Shown here piece by piece: positions 16,582 to 25,358 of a stretch of DNA of 41,872 nucleotides. Below the pieces are notes generated by a model. The model was given only the letters and a program-made list of their open reading frames with translations, ran no database searches and was not told the DNA's origin. The DNA comes from UBA6398 sp963660485 (lineage in GTDB: Bacteria; Bacteroidota; Bacteroidia; Bacteroidales; Bacteroidaceae). Each line of letters begins with the position of its first letter. The first letter of the stretch is position 1. The DNA lies in assembly GCA_963660485.1 (NCBI GenBank), contig CAVKYH010000021.1, positions 1 through 41,872 of the forward strand, read 5' to 3'. The position numbers and the translations under genes are program-made.

Positions 16582-16723
16582 CCATATTCCACGCCCTGCA
16601 AAAAGCAACGTATACCCGTTGTATAACAAGGCATTACATTTTTCCCAAAACAAACCAAAAGATCTCTCCAAAACGAGAAATGCAAAAAAGAATTCTATGC
16701 TGAAAAACTATTACTGCAAAACG

Positions 16724-16771
16724 GAAAAACAATGTCTGACTTTATTTAAATAATATCAGACATCGTTTGAG
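16724..16771. repeat. 21-bp mosaic array D2 (TCAGACAT type)
   Basis: Cores start at 16724 (GAAAAA), 16745 (TTTAAA) and 16766 (TTTGAG), 21 bp apart. The words are CAATGTCTGACTTTA and TAATATCAGACATCG, two roughly mirror-image copies. It is a second array in the same intergenic region as array D, but in a different register. Confidence 0.75.
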
Positions 16772-16944
16772 CCGTATCTAAACACATGATTTTCAAGTCC
16801 GTTTTTTTGCCTTACAAATGAGATCTATTTTGAAAGGAACTTTGTTTTATTCTGTCCGCATGCATATTTGTTTGTTTTTCAAGAGAAATCTGTGATTTTT
16901 CAAGATAAACTCCACAAACACTATCAAGAAAGCTATAAAATTAC

Positions 16945-16952
16945 TACCTTTG
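16945..16952 (+). promoter_or_regulatory. -7 element of the iorA operon
   Basis: TACCTTTG fits TAnnTTTG. It would place transcription start near 16958-16960, just before the small leader ORF at 16961. Confidence 0.5.
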
Positions 16953-16960
16953 TAAGGAAC

Positions 16961-17008
16961 ATGATAATCATGAAAACTTTTCAGAAAGTAACAAGACAAA
17001 AACAATGA
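16961..17008 (+). CDS. Possible 15-residue leader peptide overlapping iorA
   Basis: ATG at 16961 opens a 15-codon frame (MIIMKTFQKVTRQKQ). Its TGA at 17006-17008 overlaps the iorA ATG at 17005 as ATGA, the same arrangement found at the iorA-iorB and iorB-aminotransferase junctions. Translation here could couple to iorA. There is no run of aromatic codons as in classic attenuators, so a sensing role is unsupported. It may be chance. Confidence 0.35.
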   Translation: MIIMKTFQKVTRQKQ

Positions 17009-18609
17009 ATAATGTAAGACTATTGCTCGGCGACGAAGCTATCGCTTTGGGGGCTATCCACGCCGGGCTGAGCGGAGTATATGCCTATCCGGGCACTCCC
17101 TCTACTGAAATTACCGAATTTATACAATCCGATGCCACAGCAAAGGCGCGCGGCGTGCATAGCCGTTGGTGCACCAACGAGAAGACGGCAATGGAGGCAG
17201 CACTCGGAATGTCGTATGCCGGCAAGCGTGCTCTCGTCTGCATGAAACATGTGGGCATGAACGTATGTGCCGACGCTTTTGTAAACAGCGCGATGACCGG
17301 AGTGAACGGCGGTTTGGTTGTGCTCGCAGCCGACGACCCCAGCATGCACTCGTCGCAAAACGAGCAGGACAGCCGTTTCTACGGCAAGTTTGCCATGATT
17401 CCCATCTTCGAACCTTCAACGCAACAGGAGGCCTACGATATGATGCACACCGCATTTGCCATGTCGGAGAACTTGAAACTGCCGGTACTCCTGCGTATTG
17501 TTACGCGCCTTGCCCATTCGCGTGCAGCTATCAAGCTACGCGATTGCGCCGAGCCCAACGAGATGCACGCCGACGAAGGCAAGCATTGGATTTTGCTGCC
17601 AGCCATAGCGCGCAAGCAATACCTTAAACTGATTGGCAAGCAGGAAGAAATGGAGCAGTTGAGCGAGAAATCGGAATTCAACAGATACGAAAACATTTCC
17701 GGCGGCAAAGGATTGGGAGTAATTGCCTGCGGCATTGCATACAACTACGTCAAAGAATGCGCTCCAAAGGACATCACCGGAATTGTAAAGGTTTCGCAAT
17801 ATCCGCTGCCCCAACAACAGATAGAAGAACTCGCAGAAAAAAGCGACGCTATACTTGTGGCAGAAGACGGACAGCCTGTGGTTGAAGAAGAAGTGCGCAA
17901 ACTTTTGGGCAAAGGCTACGATATAAAAGGCCGTCTCACGGGCAATCTTCCACGAACGGGCGAACTGAACCCGGATATCGTGGCAAAGGCTCTCGGAGAA
18001 GGTTGCGGCCAGAATTTCGAGCCAGCAAAGAATGTTGTGAGCCGTCCGCCTGCGCTTTGCCAGGGCTGCGGACACCGCGATGTCTATACCGCGCTCAACA
18101 AAGTGGCTGCCGAATACCCCGGCGCACGCATCTTCGGCGATATAGGTTGCTACACGCTCGGCGCACTACCGCCATTCAACTCCCTTGCAAGCTGCGTGGA
18201 CATGGGAGCTTCGATAACAATGGCAAAAGGTGCCGCCGACGCAGGACTGTTTCCCGCAATAGCCGTAATAGGCGACTCCACGTTTACACACTCGGGCATG
18301 ACTGGATTGCTCGATGCCGTGAACGACAAAGCAAATATAACAGTCATCATTTCGGACAACCTTACCACAGCCATGACAGGCGGGCAAGACAGCGCAGGAA
18401 CAAACAAGTTTGAAGCTATATGCAAAGGCGTAGGCGTAGAACCGGAACATATACACGTGGTAGTGCCTCTGCCTAAAAATATGGACGAAATCACAAGAAT
18501 CATACGCGAAGAAATAAACTACAACGGCGTGTCGGTGATAATTCCGCGCCGAGAGTGTATCCAGACTCTCAACCGTCGTCTCCGCAAACAAAAAGCACAG
18601 AAAAAATGA
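17005..18609 (+). CDS. iorA: Indolepyruvate ferredoxin oxidoreductase subunit alpha (short form)
   Basis: Large subunit of the enzyme that oxidatively decarboxylates aryl-pyruvates to aryl-acetyl-CoA with ferredoxin. The 534-residue protein starts with the pyrimidine-binding domain (LLLGDEAIALGAIHAGLSGVYAYPGTPSTE). The TPP-binding domain contains CQGCGHRD, GDIGCYTLGA and GDSTFTHSG. It ends at RRECIQTLNRRLRKQ, where typical IorA continues into a C-terminal two-[4Fe-4S] ferredoxin domain of about 60 residues; no CxxCxxCxxxC motif remains. Because iorB begins inside the stop codon (ATGA), the short form is native and not a frameshift. It is first in a six-gene operon for aromatic amino acid breakdown. 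Confidence 0.93.
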   Translation: MNNVRLLLGDEAIALGAIHAGLSGVYAYPGTPSTEITEFIQSDATAKARGVHSRWCTNEKTAMEAALGMSYAGKRALVCMKHVGMNVCADAFVNSAMTGVNGGLVVLAADDPSMHSSQNEQDSRFYGKFAMIPIFEPSTQQEAYDMMHTAFAMSENLKLPVLLRIVTRLAHSRAAIKLRDCAEPNEMHADEGKHWILLPAIARKQYLKLIGKQEEMEQLSEKSEFNRYENISGGKGLGVIACGIAYNYVKECAPKDITGIVKVSQYPLPQQQIEELAEKSDAILVAEDGQPVVEEEVRKLLGKGYDIKGRLTGNLPRTGELNPDIVAKALGEGCGQNFEPAKNVVSRPPALCQGCGHRDVYTALNKVAAEYPGARIFGDIGCYTLGALPPFNSLASCVDMGASITMAKGAADAGLFPAIAVIGDSTFTHSGMTGLLDAVNDKANITVIISDNLTTAMTGGQDSAGTNKFEAICKGVGVEPEHIHVVVPLPKNMDEITRIIREEINYNGVSVIIPRRECIQTLNRRLRKQKAQKK

Positions 18610-19184
18610 AAAAGGACATTATATTATCAGGAGTGGGAGGACAAGGAATTCTCTCCATTGCAACGGTGATAGGACAGGCTGCCACAGAAGCAGGAATATC
18701 CCTGAAACAAGCGGAAGTTCACGGAATGAGCCAGCGCGGCGGAGATGTGCAAAGCAACCTGCGCTTGAGCACAGAACAAATCTACAGCGATTTGATTCCG
18801 CAAGGACAAGCCGACCTTATAATCTCAATGGAACCGATGGAAGCGCTACGCTATGTTGACTGCCTGGCAAAAGACGGCTGGGTTGTTACTTCGTCGAAAC
18901 CTTTTGTCAATATTCCAAACTATCCCGACGAACAAGATTTGCAAAACGAGCTCGACAGTCTTCCCCACGTGGCCAAACAAGACATCGAGACCATGGCAAA
19001 GGAAAACCATACGCCCAAAAGCGCAAACATGATACTGCTCGGAATGGCCGCGCCCTATTTGCAGATTGTCAGCGCGGACAATCTTAGAAGCGCAATCAGA
19101 GCAGTGTTTGCCAAGCGCGGAGAAGAAGTGGTGGAAGGCAACATCAAGGCGTTCGACCTCGGATATAACAGTACGAAACAATGA
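18606..19184 (+). CDS. iorB: Indolepyruvate ferredoxin oxidoreductase subunit beta
   Basis: Small, gamma-type subunit (192 residues) that binds CoA-side elements and completes the IorAB complex. Family signatures are ILSGVGGQGILSIATVIGQAA at the N-terminus and EVHGMSQRGGDVQSNLR near residues 38-54, followed by ADLIISMEPMEALRY. The ATG at 18606 overlaps the iorA stop by 4 bases and its own TGA overlaps the next ATG, giving tight translational coupling. It is full length. Confidence 0.94.
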   Translation: MKKDIILSGVGGQGILSIATVIGQAATEAGISLKQAEVHGMSQRGGDVQSNLRLSTEQIYSDLIPQGQADLIISMEPMEALRYVDCLAKDGWVVTSSKPFVNIPNYPDEQDLQNELDSLPHVAKQDIETMAKENHTPKSANMILLGMAAPYLQIVSADNLRSAIRAVFAKRGEEVVEGNIKAFDLGYNSTKQ

Positions 19185-20500
19185 GCTCCGCCACTCCTAT
19201 AAGCAAGGAAATTGTAGACAAAGCAATTTCCGCCCTCGGCATTCACGATTTCGGAAAAGCTACAATTCGTGAAGTTGTTGCAGTAGCGGCACAAGCCGAA
19301 AAAGAATCGGGCGAAGAATATATAAGAATGGAAATGGGCGTGCCCGGACTCCCTCCTTCGCAATTTGGAGTTGATGCGCAGATAAAAGCGCTTCAAAACG
19401 GCATCGCACGATTGTATCCCAATATCAACGGACTTGATGCGCTCAAAAAAGAAGCCTCCCGATTTATAAAGGCATTCGTTGGAGTTGACGTCAATCCCGA
19501 AGGCTGCGTTCCCGTATGCGGCTCGATGCAGGGCACATTCGCTTCTTTTCTTACTGCAAGCCAGGCAAACCCGCAGAAAGACACAATTCTTTTCATCGAC
19601 CCCGGATTTCCCGTGCAAAAGCAGCAATGTGTTGTAATGGGAACGAAGTATGCTACGTTTGATGTCTATGACTATCGCGGCGACAAGCTCGGGGCAAAAC
19701 TCGAAGAATATCTTGCGAAAGGCAACATCGCAGCAATAATCTACAGCAACCCGAACAATCCGAGTTGGGTATGCCTAAATGAAGACGAACTCAAGACAAT
19801 AGGAACTCTCGCGGCGAAATACGACGCTATTGTGCTGGAAGATTTGGCTTACTTCGCCATGGATTTCCGCAAGAACCTAAGCGAACCGTTCAAAGAGCCT
19901 TATCAACCCACCGTGGCAAGATATACCGACAATTATGTGCTGTTGATTAGCGGCAGCAAGGCTTTCAGTTACGCCGGCGAACGAATAGCCGTGAGCTGCA
20001 TAAGCAACAATCTTTACCACCGTGCTTATCCGGCGCTCACAAATAGGTATGGAAACGGCGAGTTCGGTTCTGTTTTTATCCACAGAGTACTCTACGCCCT
20101 ATCAAGCGGCACAAGCCATAGCGCACAATACGCTATGGCGGCAATGTTAAAGGCTGCCAGCGACGGAGAATACGATTTCCGTAAAGATATAGGCGAATAT
20201 GGTCGCCGCGCGGCCAAACTTAAAGAAATTTTCCTCGCTAACGGTTTCAACATTGTGTACGACAAAGATCTCGACGAGCCTATTGCAGACGGTTTTTACT
20301 TCACCATAGCTTATCCAGGTATGACCGGCAGCGAACTGGCACGCGAACTGATGTATTATGGTGTGAGCGCGATTTCACTTGATACCACAGGAAGCCGCCA
20401 ACAAGGACTCCGGGTATGCACATCTTTCATCAAAGACACGCAGTATGCCGTATTGGAAAAACGAATGCAGATTTTTAAGGAAAACCACCCTATAGATTAA
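19181..20500 (+). CDS. PLP-dependent aminotransferase, class I/II (probably aromatic)
   Basis: A 439-residue fold-type I aminotransferase. Visible features are IYSNPNNPSWVC (NPxNP substrate-loop motif), the DLAYFAMDF region (Asp and Tyr contacting PLP) and SGSKAFSYAGERIAV containing the Schiff-base lysine. Its place between iorB and two paaK genes points to transamination of Phe, Tyr or Trp to the aryl-pyruvates used by IorAB. This is inferred from context. The 4-base overlap with iorB indicates a single operon. Substrate range cannot be read from the sequence. Confidence 0.88.
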   Translation: MSSATPISKEIVDKAISALGIHDFGKATIREVVAVAAQAEKESGEEYIRMEMGVPGLPPSQFGVDAQIKALQNGIARLYPNINGLDALKKEASRFIKAFVGVDVNPEGCVPVCGSMQGTFASFLTASQANPQKDTILFIDPGFPVQKQQCVVMGTKYATFDVYDYRGDKLGAKLEEYLAKGNIAAIIYSNPNNPSWVCLNEDELKTIGTLAAKYDAIVLEDLAYFAMDFRKNLSEPFKEPYQPTVARYTDNYVLLISGSKAFSYAGERIAVSCISNNLYHRAYPALTNRYGNGEFGSVFIHRVLYALSSGTSHSAQYAMAAMLKAASDGEYDFRKDIGEYGRRAAKLKEIFLANGFNIVYDKDLDEPIADGFYFTIAYPGMTGSELARELMYYGVSAISLDTTGSRQQGLRVCTSFIKDTQYAVLEKRMQIFKENHPID

Positions 20501-20513
20501 CCACAACAACGCC

Positions 20514-21824
20514 ATGATTTGGAATCCCAATAAAGAATGTATGAGCCGCGACGAGATGAGCGCTCTGCAAGGCAAACGTCTTCACAAAATAGTGGAATAT
20601 GTTTACCACAACGTCCCTTTCTATCGCAACAAACTGCAAGAAATGGACATTCGCCCCGATGATATTCAAAACATTGAGGACATAAAGAAATTACCATTTA
20701 CCACCAAACAAGATTTACGAGACAACTATCCGTTTCAACTTCAAGCCGCGCCGCAAAGCGAAATCATTCGTATTCACGCTTCATCGGGCACCACTGGAAA
20801 TCCCACCATTGTTGGTTATACCCGCAAGGACATCGGCATTTGGAGCGAGTGTATGAGCCGCTGCCTGTCGGCTTACGGCGTAACGCGCAACGACACTTTC
20901 TCTGTTGCATACGGCTACGGCTTGTTCACGGGCGGTCTGGGCGCACACTACGGGGTTGAAAACCTCGGTGCAGCCGTTGTCCCAACATCTACGGGCAACA
21001 GTGAAAAACACGTGAGGCTTATCCGCGACCTCGGAATCACCGGAATTGCATGCACACCCTCTTACGCTCTATATCTATCGGAGACTATGGACCGCCTGGG
21101 CATTAGCAAAGATGACATAAACCTCAAAATCGGAGCTTTCGGCGCTGAACCGTGGACGGAAAACATGCGAAAGGAAATCGAGAGCCGTCTGGGATTGAAA
21201 GGATACAATCTATATGGTCTCAGCGAGATTATGGGGCCGTGCGTGAGCTATGAATGTCAGGAGCAGAACGGTTCGCATATAAACGAAGACCATTTCTATC
21301 CCGAAATCATCAATCCCAATACACTCGAGACCCTTCCCGACGGCGAAACCGGCGAACTTGTATTCACCACCCTCACAAAAGAGGGAATGCCGCTCCTTCG
21401 CTATCGCACCAAGGACTTATGTTCGCTTGTTCACGACAAATGTGCGTGTGGCAGAACCAACGTAAAAATGACGCGCATCGTAGGACGCAGCGACGATATG
21501 CTTATCATCCGCGGCATTAACGTATTTCCTTCACAGGTGGAGAGCGTTATTCTCAGCACCGAAGAGTTTGCGCCGCGTTTCCTCCTTGTTGTCGACCGCG
21601 TAAACAACCTTGATACGCTTGAAGTGCAGGTGGAAGTGCGCCAAGAATTCTTCAACAACAAAATAGATACGCTTGCGCCACTCGAAGCGCTTGAGAAAAA
21701 ACTCGAACACAAGCTCAAGAGCGTACTAAGCATCAGCGCGAAAATCAAACTCAAGGCTCCGAACACAATCGAACGCAGCCAGGGCAAGAGCAAATTCGTG
21801 ATAGACAAACGCGCGCTCAAATAA
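20514..21824 (+). CDS. paaK: Phenylacetate-CoA ligase, paralogue 1
   Basis: A 436-residue adenylate-forming enzyme. It carries the P-loop HASSGTTGNPTIVGYT, GYGLFTGGLGAHYG, the YGLSEIMGP motif and the RTKDLCSL/GRSDDMLIIRGINVFPSQVE hinge and C-terminal domain. The family joins phenylacetate to CoA with ATP to AMP. In an operon with iorAB it could run in reverse or regenerate free arylacetate while conserving energy; the direction is inference. It begins 13 bases after the aminotransferase. A similar-length paralogue follows, and the two differ clearly in sequence, so they may split the phenyl, hydroxyphenyl and indolyl substrates. Confidence 0.92.
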   Translation: MIWNPNKECMSRDEMSALQGKRLHKIVEYVYHNVPFYRNKLQEMDIRPDDIQNIEDIKKLPFTTKQDLRDNYPFQLQAAPQSEIIRIHASSGTTGNPTIVGYTRKDIGIWSECMSRCLSAYGVTRNDTFSVAYGYGLFTGGLGAHYGVENLGAAVVPTSTGNSEKHVRLIRDLGITGIACTPSYALYLSETMDRLGISKDDINLKIGAFGAEPWTENMRKEIESRLGLKGYNLYGLSEIMGPCVSYECQEQNGSHINEDHFYPEIINPNTLETLPDGETGELVFTTLTKEGMPLLRYRTKDLCSLVHDKCACGRTNVKMTRIVGRSDDMLIIRGINVFPSQVESVILSTEEFAPRFLLVVDRVNNLDTLEVQVEVRQEFFNNKIDTLAPLEALEKKLEHKLKSVLSISAKIKLKAPNTIERSQGKSKFVIDKRALK

Positions 21825-21865
21825 ACGTGCACACATATACTCAAAAAACTACAAGGACACATACC

Positions 21866-23176
21866 ATGAGTTACCCGAGTTATTTCAATCCCGAGATGGA
21901 GCTTCTCGATCGTCCCGAGATAGAAGCCTTGCAACTTACAAGGCTCAAAGATACTGTGGAACGGTGCACCCGTTCGCCGTTCTACAACAAACGTTTCGCC
22001 GAGATGGGTTTGAATCCCGACGACATCAAATCGCTCGACGACATAAGGCGCTTGCCTTTTACCACCAAGCAGGATCTGCGCGACAACTACCCGTTTGGAA
22101 TGGCAGCCGTGCCGCTCGAGCAATGCATACGCCTACATTCGTCAAGCGGAACCACTGGCACGCCAATCGTCGTGCTTCATACCAAGAAAGATATCGACGA
22201 ATGGGCAAACGCCATGGCACGCTGCATGTGGATGGTGGGACTTCGCCCCGGCGATGTATTTCAAAACACATCGGGCTACGGAATGTTTACCGGCGGGTTG
22301 GGAATGCAATACGGCGCCGAACGTGTAGGAATGCTCACAGTGCCTGCCGCTGCGGGCAACACGCGTCGCCAGATAAAATTCATCACAGATTTCGGCACCA
22401 CCGGGCTACATGCAATACCGAGCTACGCCACACGTCTCTACGAAGTGATGCAGGAATTGGGCATCGACCCTCGCCGCGACACCAAGCTCACCACTCTGCT
22501 CATCGGAGCCGAACCTCACACCGAGGAACAGCGCCGGAGAATAGAGGAAAACCTTGGAGTGAAAGCCTACAACAGTTTCGGAATGACCGAAATGTGCGGA
22601 CCGGGCGTAGCATTTGAGTGTAAGGAACAAAACGGTATGCACGTGTGGGAAGACAACTACATTGTAGAAATCGTGAATCCGCAAACGCTCGAACCTGTGT
22701 CCGACGGAGAAATCGGCGAACTCGTGCTCACCACGCTCAACCGCGAAGCAATGCCGCTGCTGCGCTATCGCACACGCGACCTCACGCGTATCATTCCCGG
22801 CGAATGCCCATGCGGACGCCACCACAAGCGCATCGACCGAATGAAAGGGCGCAGCGACGACATGATAATACTCAAAGGCGTAAACATATTCCCAATGCAG
22901 ATCGAGCAGGTGATTCTGCAATTCAAGGAACTCTCACCAAATTATCTCATCACGCTCGAAACTCTCGAAAGCAACGACAGCATGACGGTCGAAGTAGAGT
23001 TGAATCAACTTTTCACCGATGATTACGGCAAACTCGAAGCACTCACCCGAAACATTGCCCACGCTCTGAAAGACGAGATATTGCTCACGCCAAAAGTAAA
23101 ACTCGTTCCAAGCGGTTCGTTGCCAAAGAACGACGGCAAGGCCGTGAGAGTAAAAGATTTGAGAAAACACTATTAA
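21866..23176 (+). CDS. paaK: Phenylacetate-CoA ligase, paralogue 2
   Basis: A 436-residue adenylate-forming enzyme with the same domain order as its upstream neighbour: HSSSGTTGTPIVVLHT, GYGMFTGGLGMQYG, SFGMTEMCGPG, RTRDLTRI and GRSDDMIILKGVNIFPMQIE. The ATG at 21866 (MSYPSYFNPE) gives exactly the paralogue's length. An in-frame ATG 39 bases upstream adds only Thr/His-rich residues and is probably not used. The duplication looks old because many positions differ outside the motifs. Confidence 0.92.
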   Translation: MSYPSYFNPEMELLDRPEIEALQLTRLKDTVERCTRSPFYNKRFAEMGLNPDDIKSLDDIRRLPFTTKQDLRDNYPFGMAAVPLEQCIRLHSSSGTTGTPIVVLHTKKDIDEWANAMARCMWMVGLRPGDVFQNTSGYGMFTGGLGMQYGAERVGMLTVPAAAGNTRRQIKFITDFGTTGLHAIPSYATRLYEVMQELGIDPRRDTKLTTLLIGAEPHTEEQRRRIEENLGVKAYNSFGMTEMCGPGVAFECKEQNGMHVWEDNYIVEIVNPQTLEPVSDGEIGELVLTTLNREAMPLLRYRTRDLTRIIPGECPCGRHHKRIDRMKGRSDDMIILKGVNIFPMQIEQVILQFKELSPNYLITLETLESNDSMTVEVELNQLFTDDYGKLEALTRNIAHALKDEILLTPKVKLVPSGSLPKNDGKAVRVKDLRKHY

Positions 23177-23187
23177 TACCATAAATT

Positions 23188-23625
23188 ATGACAGTAAGAC
23201 AACTATCAGTATTCATCGAGAATAAGTCGGGCTCGCTGCTCCAAGTACTGGAACTCCTGAAAAACGCAGGCGTGTCGCTCATCGCCTCAAACATCGCCGA
23301 CACCGTAGAATACGGCATCTGCCGCATAATATGCGGCACACCCGAAAAAGCATGCCAAGTATTGAAAGACGCAGGTGTGGCAGTAGCACTTTCCGACGTG
23401 TTTGCCGTTGAAATCGACAACGTTCCCGGACGCGCTGCCGACGTTATCGCCATTCTTGCATCTGAAGGACTGAGCATTACCTACCTATATTCCTTCCTCG
23501 TTGCGGGACACGGAGTAATCATATTCCGCACCGATGACAACGACAAAGCCGCAAAAGCTATCGAGAACTCAAAACTCGAAACAATAGGCGAGAAACGGCT
23601 CGAACAGCTTGCCACAGAAGCATAA
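23188..23625 (+). CDS. Tandem ACT-domain protein
   Basis: A 145-residue protein made of two ACT domains (about residues 3-70 and 72-140). The first begins RQLSVFIENKSGSLLQVLELLKNAGVS; the second is recognisable from FAVEIDNVPGRAADVIAILASEGLS. ACT pairs bind amino acids. At the end of the iorAB/paaK operon it is likely to sense an aromatic amino acid or product and modulate an enzyme of the operon; this is inferred, as it has no catalytic or DNA-binding domain. Such a protein commonly accompanies paaK in Bacteroidota. Confidence 0.85.
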   Translation: MTVRQLSVFIENKSGSLLQVLELLKNAGVSLIASNIADTVEYGICRIICGTPEKACQVLKDAGVAVALSDVFAVEIDNVPGRAADVIAILASEGLSITYLYSFLVAGHGVIIFRTDDNDKAAKAIENSKLETIGEKRLEQLATEA

Positions 23626-23634
23626 CCCAACTTT

Positions 23635-23703
23635 GCAACGGACAAACACCGTTGCATTTCATCACACCATAATCAGGCACCCGTGAAAGGATGCCTGATT
23701 ATG
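23635..23703 (+). terminator. Tandem hairpins ending the iorA operon
   Basis: GCAACGG (23635-23641) pairs with CCGTTGC (23649-23655). A second 12-bp perfect stem pairs CATAATCAGGCA (23668-23679) with TGCCTGATTATG (23692-23703). Neither has a long T run, so termination is likely but not certain. Confidence 0.55.
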
Positions 23704-23787
23704 ATTAATACCCACGCCCTACCCTCCTATCCAAACGCCTGTTTATCAAACCATTCCACGAAACATTTTTCCCAACATTTGCTTCCT

Positions 23788-23899
23788 AAAAAAACACAAG
23801 GCATATCGTTTTTACGAGATCTGATATAATTTAAACAACGTCAGACATTATTCAAATAATGTCTGACATCGTTTTTAACAAAAAGCCACATCGTTTTTC
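23788..23899. repeat. 21-bp mosaic array E (TCAGACAT type)
   Basis: Cores start at 23788 (AAAAAA), 23809 (TTTTTA), 23830 (TTTAAA), 23851 (TTCAAA), 23872 (TTTTTA) and about 23893, in a 21-bp register. The words include CGAGATCTGATATAA, CAACGTCAGACATTA and TAATGTCTGACATCG. It sits at the left border of the low-GC island. The rest of the gene-free stretch 23704-24238 is AT-rich with no other recognisable feature apart from the -7 element at 24210-24218. Confidence 0.8.
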
Positions 23900-24209
23900 G
23901 AATATACTATATACTTTTTGATCTTATAAATTAAGATCGTAAGTTTCCCAATAAGGTAAAATCTAAATGCCAATATAATTGTATTATACGCATAAGTACG
24001 ATTCCGACTATCGTTCATTTCAAATTTCCACAAAACATCAAAGACTAATTACTATAACTAATAGTTCTATTTTATCTTTAATAGCTTTTAATACCGACTG
24101 TTATTTAATTATTTACCGAAAATATAAGAATAAAGCCTTGTATAATTAGAAAAACCTACAGGTATACGTTTTTTTTGGCAAAAAATCATATTCTTTTTAT
24201 TATTTATCA

Positions 24210-24218
24210 TACCTTTGC
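24210..24218 (+). promoter_or_regulatory. -7 element of the low-GC island operon
   Basis: TACCTTTGC matches TAnnTTTGC exactly and lies about 21 bases before the first gene of the island. A -33 box at the right distance was not seen. Confidence 0.5.
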
Positions 24219-24238
24219 TGTATATATTTTAAAAGATT

Positions 24239-24961
24239 ATGAAAAATATTTTACAACCAAGTCTATTTCCCAAATTTGAAATAAGAAATAGCACTGCTAG
24301 CAGCAAAGATAAATGGCAACAAAAAAAGAATAGCTATTTCGGACTTGAGTATTGTTCGGAAGCCTCTTTTAGTGGGACATATGAAATTCCCATTATAAAG
24401 TCATACAAAGGTTCTTTACCAGACAAGTTCATAACTTTTAGTGAAATAAACAACACAGGTTCTCCGAATATAGGAATTTGTTGTTGCGATTTTGATTACA
24501 AATTAGAAAGATTATGTTCAAACCCTAAGTCGTATTTATCATCGATATCCAAGTACCTTTGTATCGTTGAGCCGGACTTATCTGCAAAAATAGGAGACCC
24601 ATACGCAGTCATTATTGGGAATATGTTTAGAAGCCATTCAACTTCATTATATTTTCAAAACTCTGGTATCCCGGTAATTCCTATGATGAAATGGGCTATG
24701 CCCAATTCTTACGACGTATGTTTTGCTGGTTATGAGAAAGGAGGCATTGTATTTGTTTCTACTATTGGCTCTCTACGAGATTACCGCTCGAGAATGTATT
24801 TCAAGAATGGTTTCTACGAAATGCTTAATCGTATATCGCCTGACAGTATAATATTATATGGAGATATTAACGATTGGACGCTTAATCTAATGCCTAAGCA
24901 GTTAGATGCTAATCTTTTTTTACACGAACGTTTTAACAGAATGAGAAATTATGGGAAGTAG
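24239..24961 (+). CDS. DUF4417-type protein of unknown function
   Basis: A 240-residue protein that resembles the DUF4417 family, found mainly in phages and mobile elements. The recognisable core runs from about residue 75 to 205: FDYKLERLCSNPKSYL, LCIVEPDLSAKIGDPYAV, GIPVIPMMKWAMPNSYDVCFAG, GGIVFVSTIGSLRD and SIILYGDINDW. The family function is not known. Codon use and base composition are much more AT-rich than the flanking operons, indicating recent acquisition. It overlaps the next gene by 11 bases. It has no signal peptide or membrane helix. Confidence 0.75.
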   Translation: MKNILQPSLFPKFEIRNSTASSKDKWQQKKNSYFGLEYCSEASFSGTYEIPIIKSYKGSLPDKFITFSEINNTGSPNIGICCCDFDYKLERLCSNPKSYLSSISKYLCIVEPDLSAKIGDPYAVIIGNMFRSHSTSLYFQNSGIPVIPMMKWAMPNSYDVCFAGYEKGGIVFVSTIGSLRDYRSRMYFKNGFYEMLNRISPDSIILYGDINDWTLNLMPKQLDANLFLHERFNRMRNYGK

Positions 24962-25358
24962 AGGTCAATTTAACCCAAGACTGGGACGTACCGGTGGTAT
25001 TCCTATAGAAGAGAGAGACTATTCTTGTATTGGCTATATAGGAAAGATTAAAATCATTCAATGCGACAAATTCTCTAATAATAAGACCACAACATATTCC
25101 AATACGGCAAATACAGTTTATTTTTCTTATTCGAAGGAACATAAACTCATTGAACATATCTATTATTTCAAGAACCACAAATTAGTAAAAAGTGTAGATT
25201 TGAATAAAAACATAATTCCACATACTCACTATTGGAATAATGGTATTGTAGGAAGAAAGCCACATGACAATCACAATACTCATGAACTTTCACCGAGAGA
25301 CAAACGTCTATTAAAACTTGCTCAAGAGTATAATGAAAAACTTTACAAAAATGGATAG
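24951..25358 (+). CDS. Uncharacterised island protein (phage-cargo-like)
   Basis: A 135-residue protein I do not recognise with certainty. It begins GSRGQFNPRLGRTGGIP and has a beta-rich middle with YSNTANTVYFSYS and IEHIYYFKNHKLVKSVDL. The C-terminal part is His-rich (HTHYWNNGIVGRKPHDNHNTHEL), which could be a metal- or nucleic-acid-binding segment. Start motif and layout recall small proteins encoded next to DUF4417 genes in phage-like regions; this is from memory of family layouts and untested. It is coupled to both neighbours by overlaps of 11 and 8 bases. Confidence 0.6.
   Translation: MGSRGQFNPRLGRTGGIPIEERDYSCIGYIGKIKIIQCDKFSNNKTTTYSNTANTVYFSYSKEHKLIEHIYYFKNHKLVKSVDLNKNIIPHTHYWNNGIVGRKPHDNHNTHELSPRDKRLLKLAQEYNEKLYKNG

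Noticed and set aside
18600..18620. A frameshift removing the IorA ferredoxin domain
   Set aside because: iorB starts within the iorA stop codon and is full length, leaving no room for a lost domain.
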